A stretch of DNA of 64,000 nucleotides, taken from the NCBI GenBank assembly GCA_037721215.1, contig JBBJNV010000011.1, positions 1 through 64,000 of the forward strand. The letters run 5' to 3'. How positions within the stretch are numbered: the stretch's first letter is position 1; each line of letters starts with the position of its first letter. This document shows positions 25,866 to 35,245 of the stretch, piece by piece. The DNA comes from Gemmatimonadaceae bacterium (GTDB lineage: Bacteria; Gemmatimonadota; Gemmatimonadetes; Gemmatimonadales; Gemmatimonadaceae). The notes under the pieces were generated by a model. It was not told the origin of the DNA, did not search any database, and saw only the letters and a program-made list of their open reading frames with translations. The translations under genes were made by a program, and so were the position numbers.

Positions 25866-26642
25866 CTACCGGGAGAAAAAGTAACGGAGTTGAGCAGTTC
25901 CCCACTCGGCCAGCAGATGGTCCCGTTCGAGCAGGAAGGGCCGACTCATTCGATGGATACTGCCTCGTTGTGTGGTCAGAAAAGACCGGTACCCCACGCG
26001 CTCCGCAATTCCGGGCTCGCGGTCCGGCATGAAATCGAAACCAGGCCTGCCGCGTGGACAGGAAAAGTGATCGCACGGCTTCCTGACTTCGCGCTCGATG
26101 GTGGTCTTCGAGTCGCGCAGCTCCCGCTCGACCGCCCCCTCTGCCATCGCCGAGAGGATGACGTGGTTGACGGTGTGTGAGCCGATCGTCATGCCGGCAG
26201 CCGCCATCGCGCGGCATTCATTCCAGTTCAGGAAATCCGGCACACTGTCACCACCGTTACTGACTCGGCGAATCAAACCCGGATCATTGACCGGGCTGTC
26301 GATGAACCTGGTCGGCAGAAAGAAGGCTGCTGTAGCTCCCATGTTCGAGAGGGCCGGAACCGCGTTCGTCAGGCAATTTTTAAACCCGTCGTCGAAGGTA
26401 ATGCAGAAGTATCTTCCATCTATTCGTTGCCCGGACTTAAGGCAAGCCACGGCATCGTCGAGTGAAATGAACTCGCCCCGATTGCGGAACCAGCGGAGCT
26501 GCGTCGCGAAACCGACCCGCTCATCGTCAAAAACATAGTGATAGTATGGGAATCGTATCCAGCTAGTGACCTGGGCACGCGGCACCAGAGAAAGCGCATT
26601 GATGACAGTGTCGCGGGCGAGGCGGCGGAGGCTGTCTCGCAT
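25866..26642 (-). CDS. polysaccharide deacetylase (NodB homology)
   Basis: A 258-residue carbohydrate esterase family 4 protein. Motif 1 is RYFCITFDDGFKNCL with the catalytic and metal Asp, and motif 2 is MTIGSHTVNHVILSAM with the two metal His. Motif 3 is weaker (FSCPRGRPGFDF). It would remove N-acetyl groups from a polysaccharide. No cleavable signal peptide is evident. The ATG at 26642 is chosen for its position 23 nt after the upstream stop. A start at 26714 is possible and would overlap that gene. Confidence 0.88.
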   Translation of the reverse strand: MRDSLRRLARDTVINALSLVPRAQVTSWIRFPYYHYVFDDERVGFATQLRWFRNRGEFISLDDAVACLKSGQRIDGRYFCITFDDGFKNCLTNAVPALSNMGATAAFFLPTRFIDSPVNDPGLIRRVSNGGDSVPDFLNWNECRAMAAAGMTIGSHTVNHVILSAMAEGAVERELRDSKTTIEREVRKPCDHFSCPRGRPGFDFMPDREPGIAERVGYRSFLTTQRGSIHRMSRPFLLERDHLLAEWGTAQLRYFFSR

Positions 26643-26665
26643 GGTCGAGCCCTTCCGGAAGTGTT

Positions 26666-27457
26666 TCAGAGTGCGCACAGGAGCCCGTTCCGGTGTTGGG
26701 TCGGCGTCGTACATAAGTTTTGCGGGCTCGGTCCCCTTCGGAGCACACCGAGGAGGTTGGCGCGGAATCCGGCCAGCAATTCGGAGCGGTTAACCACCCG
26801 CTCGTACAACATGAAAGTGAGAAACAGCACGCGGGAGGAACGCCCGTACCACGGCTCCTTTTCCAACAGGCGAAGAGTGTCGACTTCAAGGCCTGCCGCG
26901 GCAACCGCCTGCAGGATTGCACCGCGGGAATTCATCCGGTAGTGGGTAGGGTAGGGGTCGTGGCTTCCGCGAGGAAGGTTGCGCAGCCGGTTCGCTATGA
27001 GCTCGTGAAACCAATGCGGAGTGAGCCGGGCCGCAAGTGCCACATAGTGGAACCGGTTCGGCGTGCGGAACACGTAGACACCGTGCGGCTTAAGTATCCG
27101 ACGCACTTCGTTAAGGTGGCGGAGCGGATCCTTCATATGTTCGATGACATAGTCGGACACGCATGCGTCAAAAGCAGCGTCGGGGACGGGATACGTGTCG
27201 TTGCTCAAGACGAGCGCCGTATCGAGAGCATCATTGGTGAGCACCTCCCGATCGACGTCGACGCCCGTCACTCGTCCCAAGGTGCTCAAGAAGCGGGAAG
27301 TCGGGTTGGATGGGCCGCTTCCGATTTCCAGGATGGCGCTTCCGGCCGGGATCGAGGCGGTACACAGCCGGTGAAACTCGGTAATGCCGTCGAGCCAGCC
27401 AGGCTTGCTGGAGTAGAATCTCTCCAGATACACTTCCTGCCACGACTTCTCCTCCAT
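26666..27457 (-). CDS. class I SAM-dependent methyltransferase
   Basis: A 263-residue methyltransferase. Motif I is AILEIGSGPSNPTSRFL, followed by VTGVDVDREVLTND. Motif II is DAAFDACVSDYVIEHMKDP with HLNEVRRILKPHGVYVFRTP, as in the Methyltransf_11 group. The C-terminus has MLYERVVNRSELL. The ATG at 27457 (MEEKSWQEVYLERFYS) is preferred, since the preceding codons are of poor composition. Its substrate is probably a glycan intermediate, by context only. Confidence 0.85.
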   Translation of the reverse strand: MEEKSWQEVYLERFYSSKPGWLDGITEFHRLCTASIPAGSAILEIGSGPSNPTSRFLSTLGRVTGVDVDREVLTNDALDTALVLSNDTYPVPDAAFDACVSDYVIEHMKDPLRHLNEVRRILKPHGVYVFRTPNRFHYVALAARLTPHWFHELIANRLRNLPRGSHDPYPTHYRMNSRGAILQAVAAAGLEVDTLRLLEKEPWYGRSSRVLFLTFMLYERVVNRSELLAGFRANLLGVLRRGPSPQNLCTTPTQHRNGLLCAL

Positions 27458-27930
27458 TTCTACGAGGCGACTTCCGCACGAAGACCGAATCTCGACTTGC
27501 GAGTGCAGTGGGAACCGGTCGTCAGACCGGAGCGAGGGACGACTCCAGTCACGTCGAAGCTGCATCTTTGTAGCCCTGAGGGGATGAGTAACCGCACGCC
27601 CTGCGAACTGTCACCCAGGCATGTCGCCGAATAGCTGAGCAGACTCTTGCCCGCAGGCGCGATCACTACAGCCCGGCTGACCCTCCGGTAAGTGGCGTAG
27701 CGTCCGACGGCCAAGAAGGTCGGCAGGCAAGTGTGCATCAAAAGCCCTGGCGTTGAATTGGAGCAGCCCCAGATTTTGGTGGCTGCTCAATTATCATAGT
27801 TGCACCACGGGGAAGCAAGGATTCCTGTCACTGGCGCACCTGCGTACGCCGTGCGGACCTCCACCTGGCGCGAGTCGACCTGCCGCGAGTGTCATGTCAG
27901 CCGCCCCGACTCGACGGATGCGTTCTGGCG
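27458..27930. other. intergenic region with one hairpin between two minus-strand genes
   Basis: There is no convincing gene. GAGCAGCC (27762-27769) and GGCTGCTC (27782-27789) form an 8-bp stem, extended by AATT/AATT flanks with one bulged base. This could end transcription of the epimerase gene at 27931, although no U-run follows on the minus strand. The rest may contain the promoter for the methyltransferase gene at 27457. Confidence 0.45.
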
Positions 27931-28974
27931 TTACGAAGACGCACTCGTGACCGCAAGATTGCGGACATACCACTCCATGGCCTCTTTCATCCCCTCACCG
28001 GCCCGGTGGGTCGGCTCATATCCCAGATCTGCCCTGGCCCGGTCGATACACGCCAGCGAATGGCGCACGTCCCCACCACGAAAATCACGATACTCAGGCT
28101 CGGCGATCCGCAGACCCGGTACTCGCAATTCGAGCTCAGTCCTGATCATGCGATAGAGCTCGTTCAGGGTCGTAGATTCACCAACTGCGACGTTATATAC
28201 GCCGTTGACCGCTGCTCCATTCCTCACCGCGGCGAGGATGTTGGCCTGCACGGCGTTTGCGATGTAGCAGAAGTCACGGCTGGTGTCGCCATCCCCGTTG
28301 ATATGGACCGGCTCCCCGTGGAGCATGGCTGACGTCCACTTGGGAATTACTGCGGCGTACGGTCCGTTCGGGTCCTGGTGAGGTCCAAAGATATTGAAGT
28401 ATCGCAGTCCGACCGCTTCCACGCCGTATGTCTTCGCGAATACGGCGGCGTATAGCTCGTTCGCGTACTTCGTGACGGCGTACGGAGAGAGGGGCTTGCC
28501 GATCCTGCCCTCTGTCTTTGGCAGGTCGGGGTGATCACCATAGGTCGAGCTTGAAGAGGCGAACACGAAGCGCTTCACACCCGCGTCGCGGGACGCCACC
28601 AGCATGTTGAGAAACCCGTCAATGTTCGCCTGATTGGTACGGATGGGATCCTCGATAGAACGCGGGACCGAACCAAGAGCGGCCTGATGGAGAACGTAAT
28701 CCGCTTCACGAACTGTTTCCCGGCAGACATCCAGATCTCGTATGTCGCCGCCCACGAAGCGAAAGTTCGCCCACTGCTGCGGTTGCACGGTGGCTTCGAC
28801 CTGCTCCAGATTTTTTCTCTGTCCGGTCGCGAAGTTGTCGAGTCCGACAACCCGCTGATCCAGCCTCAGCAACTCCTCGAGCAGGCTGCAGCCAATGAAG
28901 CCCGCAACCCCGGTGACAAGCCACGTCCGCGGCTCCAAAGCAAGTTGCCTCCTCAAACTTTGATAGGACTGCAT
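27931..28974 (-). CDS. UDP-N-acetylglucosamine 4-epimerase-like SDR (WbpP/TviC type)
   Basis: A 347-residue extended SDR. The cofactor motif is [20 protein letters not shown]. Active-site residues are in [16 protein letters not shown] and [14 protein letters not shown] (YxxxK intact). [20 protein letters not shown] and [16 protein letters not shown] are characteristic of the WbpP/TviC group, which interconverts UDP-GlcNAc and UDP-GalNAc or their uronates. The ATG at 28974 gives the usual length. It is the first gene of the minus-strand half of the locus, and the opposite-strand half begins about 330 nt away. Confidence 0.9.
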   Translation of the reverse strand: MQSYQSLRRQLALEPRTWLVTGVAGFIGCSLLEELLRLDQRVVGLDNFATGQRKNLEQVEATVQPQQWANFRFVGGDIRDLDVCRETVREADYVLHQAALGSVPRSIEDPIRTNQANIDGFLNMLVASRDAGVKRFVFASSSSTYGDHPDLPKTEGRIGKPLSPYAVTKYANELYAAVFAKTYGVEAVGLRYFNIFGPHQDPNGPYAAVIPKWTSAMLHGEPVHINGDGDTSRDFCYIANAVQANILAAVRNGAAVNGVYNVAVGESTTLNELYRMIRTELELRVPGLRIAEPEYRDFRGGDVRHSLACIDRARADLGYEPTHRAGEGMKEAMEWYVRNLAVTSASS

Positions 28975-29095
28975 GCGCGAGCCTCGTCTGGAAGCTTTCG
29001 TGAAAACCTCGACCGACACGCCTGCTGCCAGTCACGCCGAACGCATACCGAGCAGGTCCGCAGGGTGGCTCGAAAATGACACTTGCGTTCCGCGT

Positions 29096-29172
29096 GGTAG
29101 CGGGGTAGCGGGGTAGCGGGGTGGCGGGGTGGCGGGGTGGCGGGGTGGCGGGGTGGCGGGGTGGCGGGGTGG
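29096..29172. repeat. 8-bp tandem repeat array (GGGGTGGC / GGGGTAGC)
   Basis: About nine tandem copies of an 8-bp unit. The first three read GGGGTAGC and the later ones GGGGTGGC. It lies in the divergent spacer between the epimerase gene (minus) and the asnB pseudogene (plus), about 130 nt upstream of the latter. Unit length and purity suggest slipped-strand variability. There are no spacers, so it is not a CRISPR array. Confidence 0.9.
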
Positions 29173-29302
29173 AATATATAGTCAGGGGTACGCTGGACAC
29201 CAACCTGCTCGCGACCGAGAACGTAGGAACGCCACAGATGCCTGCTCGCGAAAGCTGGTATTCCCACAGAAGCCCCATCGGGCGGCAAAGAACGAGGCAT
29301 CC

Positions 29303-31232
29303 ATGTGTGGCATCCTAGGCATCGCGTCGCAAACCCGCATTTCCAGCTCAACCTGGCTCGCTGCAGGTTGCGATGCTGTCTGCCGTCGCGGACCTGACGA
29401 TTTCGGAGAATGGTGGTCAGAGGACCAGCGGGTCGGCCTTGGCCATCGACGGGTTGGCGATAATCGATCTCTCTCCGGGAGGACATCAGCCGATGGACGA
29501 CGCAGGGGGCGATCTCCGCATCGTCTTCAATGGCGAGATCTATAATTTCGTCGAGCTCCGGGCCGAACTAAGATCGAAAGGCTACGCTTTTCGATCCGAG
29601 TCCGATACTGAAGTTATTCTGGCCTCATATCGCGAATGGGGCCACGATTGCCTGTCCAGGCTTAACGGGATGTTTGCCTTCGCTCTCTACGACGGCCGCC
29701 GCGCTCAGCTTTTCATGGCGCGCGATAGAGCGGGGGAAAAGCCGCTCTTCTACTCGCTGACTGATGGCGTTCTGCGATTTGCCTCCGAACTCAAGGCGCT
29801 GATGGCAGATCCTGCGTTTGTACGGCACATCGAGCCTGAGGCGCTTGATTGTTATCTGACCATGGGATTCGTTCCCGGCGACCTTTGCATACTGAAGGGC
29901 GTGAAGAAGCTTCCGCCCGCCCACGCGTTCGTGTTCAATATCAGGACCGGAGAGTCACAGGCATGGCGCACTGGAACGTTCCTCGGCTGAACGCATCGGG
30001 GGAGTCAGGCGAGGCTGACGAGGGCGCACTTCTCCATGAGCTGGAATCCTTGCTTGAGGACGCGGTGTCTCGCCAGTCGGTAGCCGATATCCCGGTTGGG
30101 GTCCTGCTCAGCGGTGGCGTGGACTCCAGTCTGGTGACCGCAATGGCGGTGCGGGCCATCCCCAAGGTGAAAACGTTCACAATACGTTTTCTGGGTCATG
30201 GCGCATACGACGAGACGGAACATGCGCGGCTGATCGCGCGGCACTTCGGCACGGAGCACTTGGAGTTGACGGCCGGAGATTCCACATTGGATCTCCTTTC
30301 GATTCTGGCACGGCAGTTCGATGAGCCCATTGTGGATTCATCGATGATTCCCACTTATCTGGTCAGTCGGCTTGTTCGCGAGCATTGCACAGTGGCGCTC
30401 GGCGGAGACGGTGGCGACGAGCTGTTTGGCGGATAGCCGCATTACAACCGTCTTCTCTGGATGCAGCAGAAGCTGGGTTGGATACCGGGATCCTTGCTGA
30501 GGCCGGTGAGCAGGACGGCCGAAACGTTGTTGCCGGTTGGGTACAGGGCACGTAACTGGTTGCAGGGATTGAGCGTCGATCTGCGGACAGGACTCCCGCT
30601 GATTGCCTCGTACTTCGACCCCGGCACGCGACGGCGTCTGATTAACGAAGGCGGAGACTGGAAAACCGTTGCCGAAGGCGTCTGGAAACGGCGGATTCCT
30701 GATTCGCGGGACCTGCTTCAAAGGGCAACCCGAATGGACTTCGAAAAACTTTCTGCCCAGCGATATCCTGGTGAAAGTAGATCGTGCAAGCATGCTCAAC
30801 TCGCTCGAGGTACGGTCGCCTTTGTTGGACTATCGCCTGATCGAGTTTGCCTTTGGCAAAGTTCCATCGCGGCTCAAAACCACTGCCAACAGTCGTAAAG
30901 TCCTCTTGAAAACGCTCGCCACCCGGCTTTTGCCGCCGGAGTTCGACCGTCACCGAAAGCGTGGATTCGAGATTCCCCTTGCTTGGTGGCTTAGCTCGGG
31001 TGCCTGGCTCGCGTTCTTCAGGGAGGTTCTGCTGGGCTCCAGCCATAACCTGTTCAATCGTAAAGTGGCGAGCGAATTGCTTGAGGGTCAGGCAAGGGGT
31101 CGGATGAACGGCGAAAGACTTTTCGCGCTTGTAATGTTCGAATTGTGGAGTTGGGAATACCGCGTCACTGTGAGACTATCCGGTGCGGGCTCCACTTGGC
31201 GCGAGTTGACCGGGAGCAAGTGTTATAATTAG
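29303..31232 (+). pseudogene. asnB: asparagine synthetase (glutamine-hydrolysing), disrupted by three frameshifts and a stop
   Basis: The reconstructed product starts MCGILGIASQTR with the catalytic Cys2. It continues through GEIYNFVELRAEL and RDRAGEKPLFYS (glutaminase), GVLLSGGVDSSLVTA (PP-loop) and GGDGGDELFGG, and ends with LVKVDRASMLNSLEVRSPLL and RKRGFEIPLAWWL. Breaks are an extra G in GGG at 29451-29453, a lost base near 29968-29971, a TAG at 30434-30436 where Tyr is expected before PHYN, and an extra A in the A5 run at 30744-30748. In such loci AsnB-like enzymes amidate sugar acids. Three of the lesions are small indels near homopolymers, so sequencing error is possible for them. Confidence 0.88.
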
Positions 31233-31338
31233 CCGCCCGGCTCGGCGCATCAGTTGTGGATGCCTCGCGCGAAATCATCTGATTATCCAAAATACGGGCT
31301 TCCGGTAGAATTTTGATCGCGGCTCTTTTTCGTGTCCA

Positions 31339-33069
31339 ATGAGCGTAATTCTAGGGATTAACACGTTTCACGCCGGGTCTTCGGCGGCGGTTATCGTTGA
31401 CGGCGAACCCGTCGTCGCACTTGCCGAAGAACGGCTGAACCGCGTCAAATATTTCGCAGGATTTCCGAAACTGGCTATTCGAAAGTGCCTGGAAGTTGCA
31501 AATCTGGATTTCTCGGATCTCGATGCGATCGCCGTGGGCGCTGACACCTCGGCAAATCGCCATCAAAAGGTCGGATTTGCTCTCCGAAACCCTTCAAAGC
31601 TTCTGAACTTCGCCAGGATGCGGATGAAGAAGAAGACATTTGACGATATGAAGTCGCTGGTCGCGAACGAATGCGAAGTAGATCCCGCAATGCTCAACTT
31701 TCGAACGTTCAACATCGAACACCATCTTGCTCATACTGCGAGTGCTTATTTTGCCTCCGAATGGGAAGACTCGGCCGCAATAACGATTGACGGTTCGGGC
31801 GATTTCGTCTCGTGCCTGCTCAGCCGCTGCACCGGCAGTGAGATCCGTCCCCTGAAGCAGGTTTTTGTCCCGCATTCCCTCGGCACGCTCTACACGGCTG
31901 TTTGCCAGTTTATCGGTTATCCGAAATACGGCGACGAAGGCAAGGTCATGGGCCTTGCACCGCTCGGCAGCGACGTTTACGAAACGTTCTTCGAGAAAAT
32001 GCTCAACACAACCGCAGACGGTTTCGAACTGAATCCCGCGTATTTTCTGCCGTTCGGTTCAGATCAGGGCAGAGAGATCACGGAGTCCGGCGAGATGGTT
32101 GTCCACCGGCTTTACTCCGATCTGTTCATAAAGGAGTTTGGCGAACCGCGTGAGCCTTACACGGAGATCACTCAGCGTGATATGGACCTGGCATTCGGAA
32201 TTCAGAGAATATTTGAGAAATACTATTCGTATATGCTCAATTCGCTGCACTCGATTGTTCCGACCGAACGTGTCTCAATGGCCGGCGGATGTGTCTTAAA
32301 CAGCGTTGCGAACGGGAAAGCCCTTCTTGAGACCCCGTTTCGCGAAACCTGTATTCAGCCCGCAGCCGGTGACGACGGCCTTGCACTCGGTGCCGCACTC
32401 TATGTAAGCAACTGCGTTCTCAAAGAAAAGAAGCGTTGGGTGATGAGAAACGCGTATCTCGGTCCCGATTATTCCGATAGTTTTGTTAAATCGGAGCTGG
32501 ACAGATATAAGATCGAATACCGCGAGCTTGACCGGGAGAACCTGCTCGACACTACCGCCGACGAGATAAAGCACGGGAATGTCGTCGGCTGGTTTCAGGG
32601 GCGCATGGAATGGGGCCCGAGAGCGTTGGGCAACCGTTCGATTCTCGCTCATCCCGGATATCCGAACATGAAGGACATCCTGAACGCCCGCATCAAGCAC
32701 CGTGAATCGTTCAGGCCGTTCGCGCCCTCCGTGCTGGTCGAACGCCAGAGCGACCTGTTCGAACAGGACCATCCTTCGCCGTTTATGCTGCACGTCTACA
32801 AGATACGTCCCGAATGGCGTGAGCGACTTTCCGCCGTCAATCACGTCGATGACACCGGTCGGCTTCAGACCGTGGCACGCGAGGAAAACCCGCTTTATTA
32901 CGATCTGATAAGGGCCTTCGATTCGAAAACGGGTATTCCTGTGATCCTGAATACGAGTTTTAACGAGAACGAGCCGATCGTGTGCGAGCCTTCGGAGGCG
33001 ATCGAATGTTTTCTTCGCACAAAGATGGACACGCTCGTTATCGGTTCGTTTTTCTGTAAGAAGGTGTAA
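31339..33069 (+). CDS. NodU/CmcH-type carbamoyltransferase
   Basis: A 576-residue enzyme that would move a carbamoyl group from carbamoyl phosphate, through an adenylated intermediate, to a sugar hydroxyl. The N-terminal Kae1-like domain has ILGINTFHAGSSAAVIVDG and IEHHLAHTASAYFAS with the metal His residues. SLGTLYTAVCQFIGYPKYGD and AGGCVLNSVANGK follow. The C-terminal YrdC-like half has MEWGPRALGNRSILAHP and ILNTSFNENEPIV. All main motifs are present. A sampled line (31621-31680) has 28 G/C of 60, lower than most of the locus. It likely pairs with the gene 34 nt downstream. Confidence 0.93.
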   Translation: MSVILGINTFHAGSSAAVIVDGEPVVALAEERLNRVKYFAGFPKLAIRKCLEVANLDFSDLDAIAVGADTSANRHQKVGFALRNPSKLLNFARMRMKKKTFDDMKSLVANECEVDPAMLNFRTFNIEHHLAHTASAYFASEWEDSAAITIDGSGDFVSCLLSRCTGSEIRPLKQVFVPHSLGTLYTAVCQFIGYPKYGDEGKVMGLAPLGSDVYETFFEKMLNTTADGFELNPAYFLPFGSDQGREITESGEMVVHRLYSDLFIKEFGEPREPYTEITQRDMDLAFGIQRIFEKYYSYMLNSLHSIVPTERVSMAGGCVLNSVANGKALLETPFRETCIQPAAGDDGLALGAALYVSNCVLKEKKRWVMRNAYLGPDYSDSFVKSELDRYKIEYRELDRENLLDTTADEIKHGNVVGWFQGRMEWGPRALGNRSILAHPGYPNMKDILNARIKHRESFRPFAPSVLVERQSDLFEQDHPSPFMLHVYKIRPEWRERLSAVNHVDDTGRLQTVAREENPLYYDLIRAFDSKTGIPVILNTSFNENEPIVCEPSEAIECFLRTKMDTLVIGSFFCKKV

Positions 33070-33103
33070 GTCCGCGTTTAGGGTTCACAGGCAAAAACTA
33101 TCG

Positions 33104-34147
33104 ATGAAATGGAAAGTCGAACAATTGCGACAGCTTCGCGGTTACGCTGTCGAATGCGCGGAGCCGGGCAATTTTCTCCTTTCGCGACGCAACTGCCTTT
33201 TCCACTCGACGACGCTTGAGCCGCCCTTCGAACTCGTCGCGGGCATCGACGCTCCCTTCTGGAAACGGCTAGCGTCGAATTCCCGCCTTGCCCAGCGTTT
33301 ACTGCGGTTCATGGTGACGAATGTGATTCCTCTCGCAAATGGCGAGATCTTCGTTACGTTCGATAAATCGGTCGGTGTCGTCCGAAGCGGCAAATACTGT
33401 GAAGTCAAAGGTCTATTTCGCCCGTGCCGTGTCTTGCGGGGCGCCTGTGCAGTGGACAACGCCGGAAACGTCTTTTTCGGCGAGTATCTTGCCAACAACG
33501 AACGCGGTGGGATGCGTGTATACAAATATTCGCCCGGTTCAAGCAGGCTCGAAAGCATCTTCACATTCCCGTCGAATTCGATAAAGCACATTCACGGGAT
33601 CTACTTCGACCGTTTTACCAACTCGCTGTTTTGCCTGACTGGGGACGACGACAAGGAATGCCGGATCACTCAGACCTTCGACGAGTTTCGCACACTGGAA
33701 ACGGTCGGCGAAGGCGACGAAACCTGGCGTGCAGTCAGCCTTCTTTTTTCCGCGGAATCGCTGTTGTACGGAATGGACGCCGAATTTCGCGATAACCACA
33801 TTTTACAGTTCGACCGCCAATCCAGGGAACAACGGAGCTTAGGGCAGGTGAGCGGCCCAGTCTATTTCTCGAAGCAATTCAGCGGCGAGATGTTCTTTAC
33901 CACGACCGCCGAGAACGCACCCAGTCAAAAGGAGAATGTTGCAGCGATTTGGAACGTCGATGCCCAGGGAAAATGCGAGGAAATCGCTAAATTTCGCAAG
34001 GATCGGTGGCATCGGGCGTTGTTTATGTTCGGAACCATCCACTTTCCGTATACAAACACGGTAGAGGACGGGCTGTATTTCTATGTCGTGGGTGCAAAAG
34101 GGGACGGCCGGAGCTACAGAATCCGCCGAAGTGAAACGCAATCTTAG
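33104..34147 (+). CDS. predicted beta-propeller-like protein of unknown function
   Basis: A 347-residue protein with no signal peptide or membrane segment. Repeated strand-rich segments (GEIFVTFDKSVGVVRSGKY, GNVFFGEYLANNERGGMRVY, NSLFCLTGDDDKECRITQ, GEMFFTTTAENAPS) suggest a six- or seven-bladed propeller. It shares the lower G+C of the carbamoyltransferase and starts 34 nt after it, so the two probably arrived together. I do not recognise a catalytic motif. Its role in the polysaccharide pathway is unknown. Confidence 0.65.
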   Translation: MKWKVEQLRQLRGYAVECAEPGNFLLSRRNCLFHSTTLEPPFELVAGIDAPFWKRLASNSRLAQRLLRFMVTNVIPLANGEIFVTFDKSVGVVRSGKYCEVKGLFRPCRVLRGACAVDNAGNVFFGEYLANNERGGMRVYKYSPGSSRLESIFTFPSNSIKHIHGIYFDRFTNSLFCLTGDDDKECRITQTFDEFRTLETVGEGDETWRAVSLLFSAESLLYGMDAEFRDNHILQFDRQSREQRSLGQVSGPVYFSKQFSGEMFFTTTAENAPSQKENVAAIWNVDAQGKCEEIAKFRKDRWHRALFMFGTIHFPYTNTVEDGLYFYVVGAKGDGRSYRIRRSETQS

Positions 34148-34258
34148 AGAATTTTACTGCCACTACCGCAGCGCTTCAGGCAGGGTGTACGGTTGGCCCT
34201 TGGGAGGAATACGTGGTGCCCGTTCAACAGCCAGAATACCTTCTCGATGTAACGCCGA

Positions 34259-35245
34259 ATGCACGCTGAATTGCTCGAGATTCTCCGCTGCCCGGCCACT
34301 GGTGACCGGCTTGCTCTCGAACAACCGGAATATCTCGATCGGCAAATCCGTTCCGGTTGTCTGGTTTCGGAAAATGGGGGACATCGTTATCCGATCCGGG
34401 ATTTCATACCTCGATTCGTCCCTAAGTCAAATTATGCCGATAACTTCGGCATGCAGTGGAATAAGTTTCGGCAAACCCAGCTCGACAGCTACACGGGCCA
34501 TTCGATTTCCGCGAATCGTTTCTGGAAGGCGACCGCGTGGCGAACCGAGGATATTGCGGGACAATGGGTACTCGACGCCGGATGTGGTGCCGGACGCTTT
34601 GCGGAAGTGGCTTTGAAGGCAGGGGCAAAGGTTATCGCACTGGATTATTCAAGTGCTGTCGATGCCTGCTTCGCCAACCTGAAGCAGCATCCCAGTGTGC
34701 ATGTGGTGCAAGGGGATATCTATGCTTTACCGTTCACCCGGGATTTCTTTCCGTTTGTGTACTCGCTGGGCGTTCTGCAACACACCCCGGACGTCGCCGC
34801 GGCGTTCGAGGCCTTGCCGCCAATGGTCGCCGCAAAGGGGGGCCAGCTGTGCGTCGATTTTTATGAGCGATCGTGGAAGACCTGGTTGTGGCCGAAATAC
34901 TGGCTCCGTCCCCTGACCAAACGACTGTCGCAAAAATTCCTGTTCCAGCTATTGGAGCGGCTGGTTCCCCCATTGCTCTCCATCAGCATGACGCTGGGGC
35001 GAATTCCCTTCGTCGGGCCATCGATCAAGCATCTGGTGCCAGTGGCCAACTATCAGGGCGTTTATCCATTGTCCCAACAACAGCTGAGAGAATTCGCACT
35101 GCTCGACACCTTCGATATGTTCGCTCCCAAATACGATAGTCCCCAGACAGCGGCCACTGTCGAGAGACTTCTCCGGCAGTCTGGATTGCGGGAGACCGCA
35201 GTCCTGAAGGCCGGGCACCTCGTAGGGCGCGGCCGGAAAGTTTAA
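34259..35245 (+). CDS. class I methyltransferase with Trm112-like N-terminal domain
   Basis: A 328-residue protein. The first 55 or so residues (ELLEILRCPATGDRLAL, YPIRDFIPRFV) resemble the Trm112/UPF0434 fold with its single visible Cys. The SAM domain follows with WVLDAGCGAGRFAEVALKAG, KVIALDYSSAV and the motif-IV region PFVYSLGVLQHTPDV. Its stop overlaps the next gene's start. A truncated homologue lies at 15325-15657, so this gene belonged to a duplicated module. Confidence 0.88.
   Translation: MHAELLEILRCPATGDRLALEQPEYLDRQIRSGCLVSENGGHRYPIRDFIPRFVPKSNYADNFGMQWNKFRQTQLDSYTGHSISANRFWKATAWRTEDIAGQWVLDAGCGAGRFAEVALKAGAKVIALDYSSAVDACFANLKQHPSVHVVQGDIYALPFTRDFFPFVYSLGVLQHTPDVAAAFEALPPMVAAKGGQLCVDFYERSWKTWLWPKYWLRPLTKRLSQKFLFQLLERLVPPLLSISMTLGRIPFVGPSIKHLVPVANYQGVYPLSQQQLREFALLDTFDMFAPKYDSPQTAATVERLLRQSGLRETAVLKAGHLVGRGRKV

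Noticed and set aside
27755-27793. Hairpin as a certain terminator
   Set aside because: The stem is good but no U-run follows on either strand, so it is mentioned only as part of the intergenic region.
29096-29172. Possible CRISPR array
   Set aside because: Units are contiguous 8-mers without spacers, and no cas genes are present.
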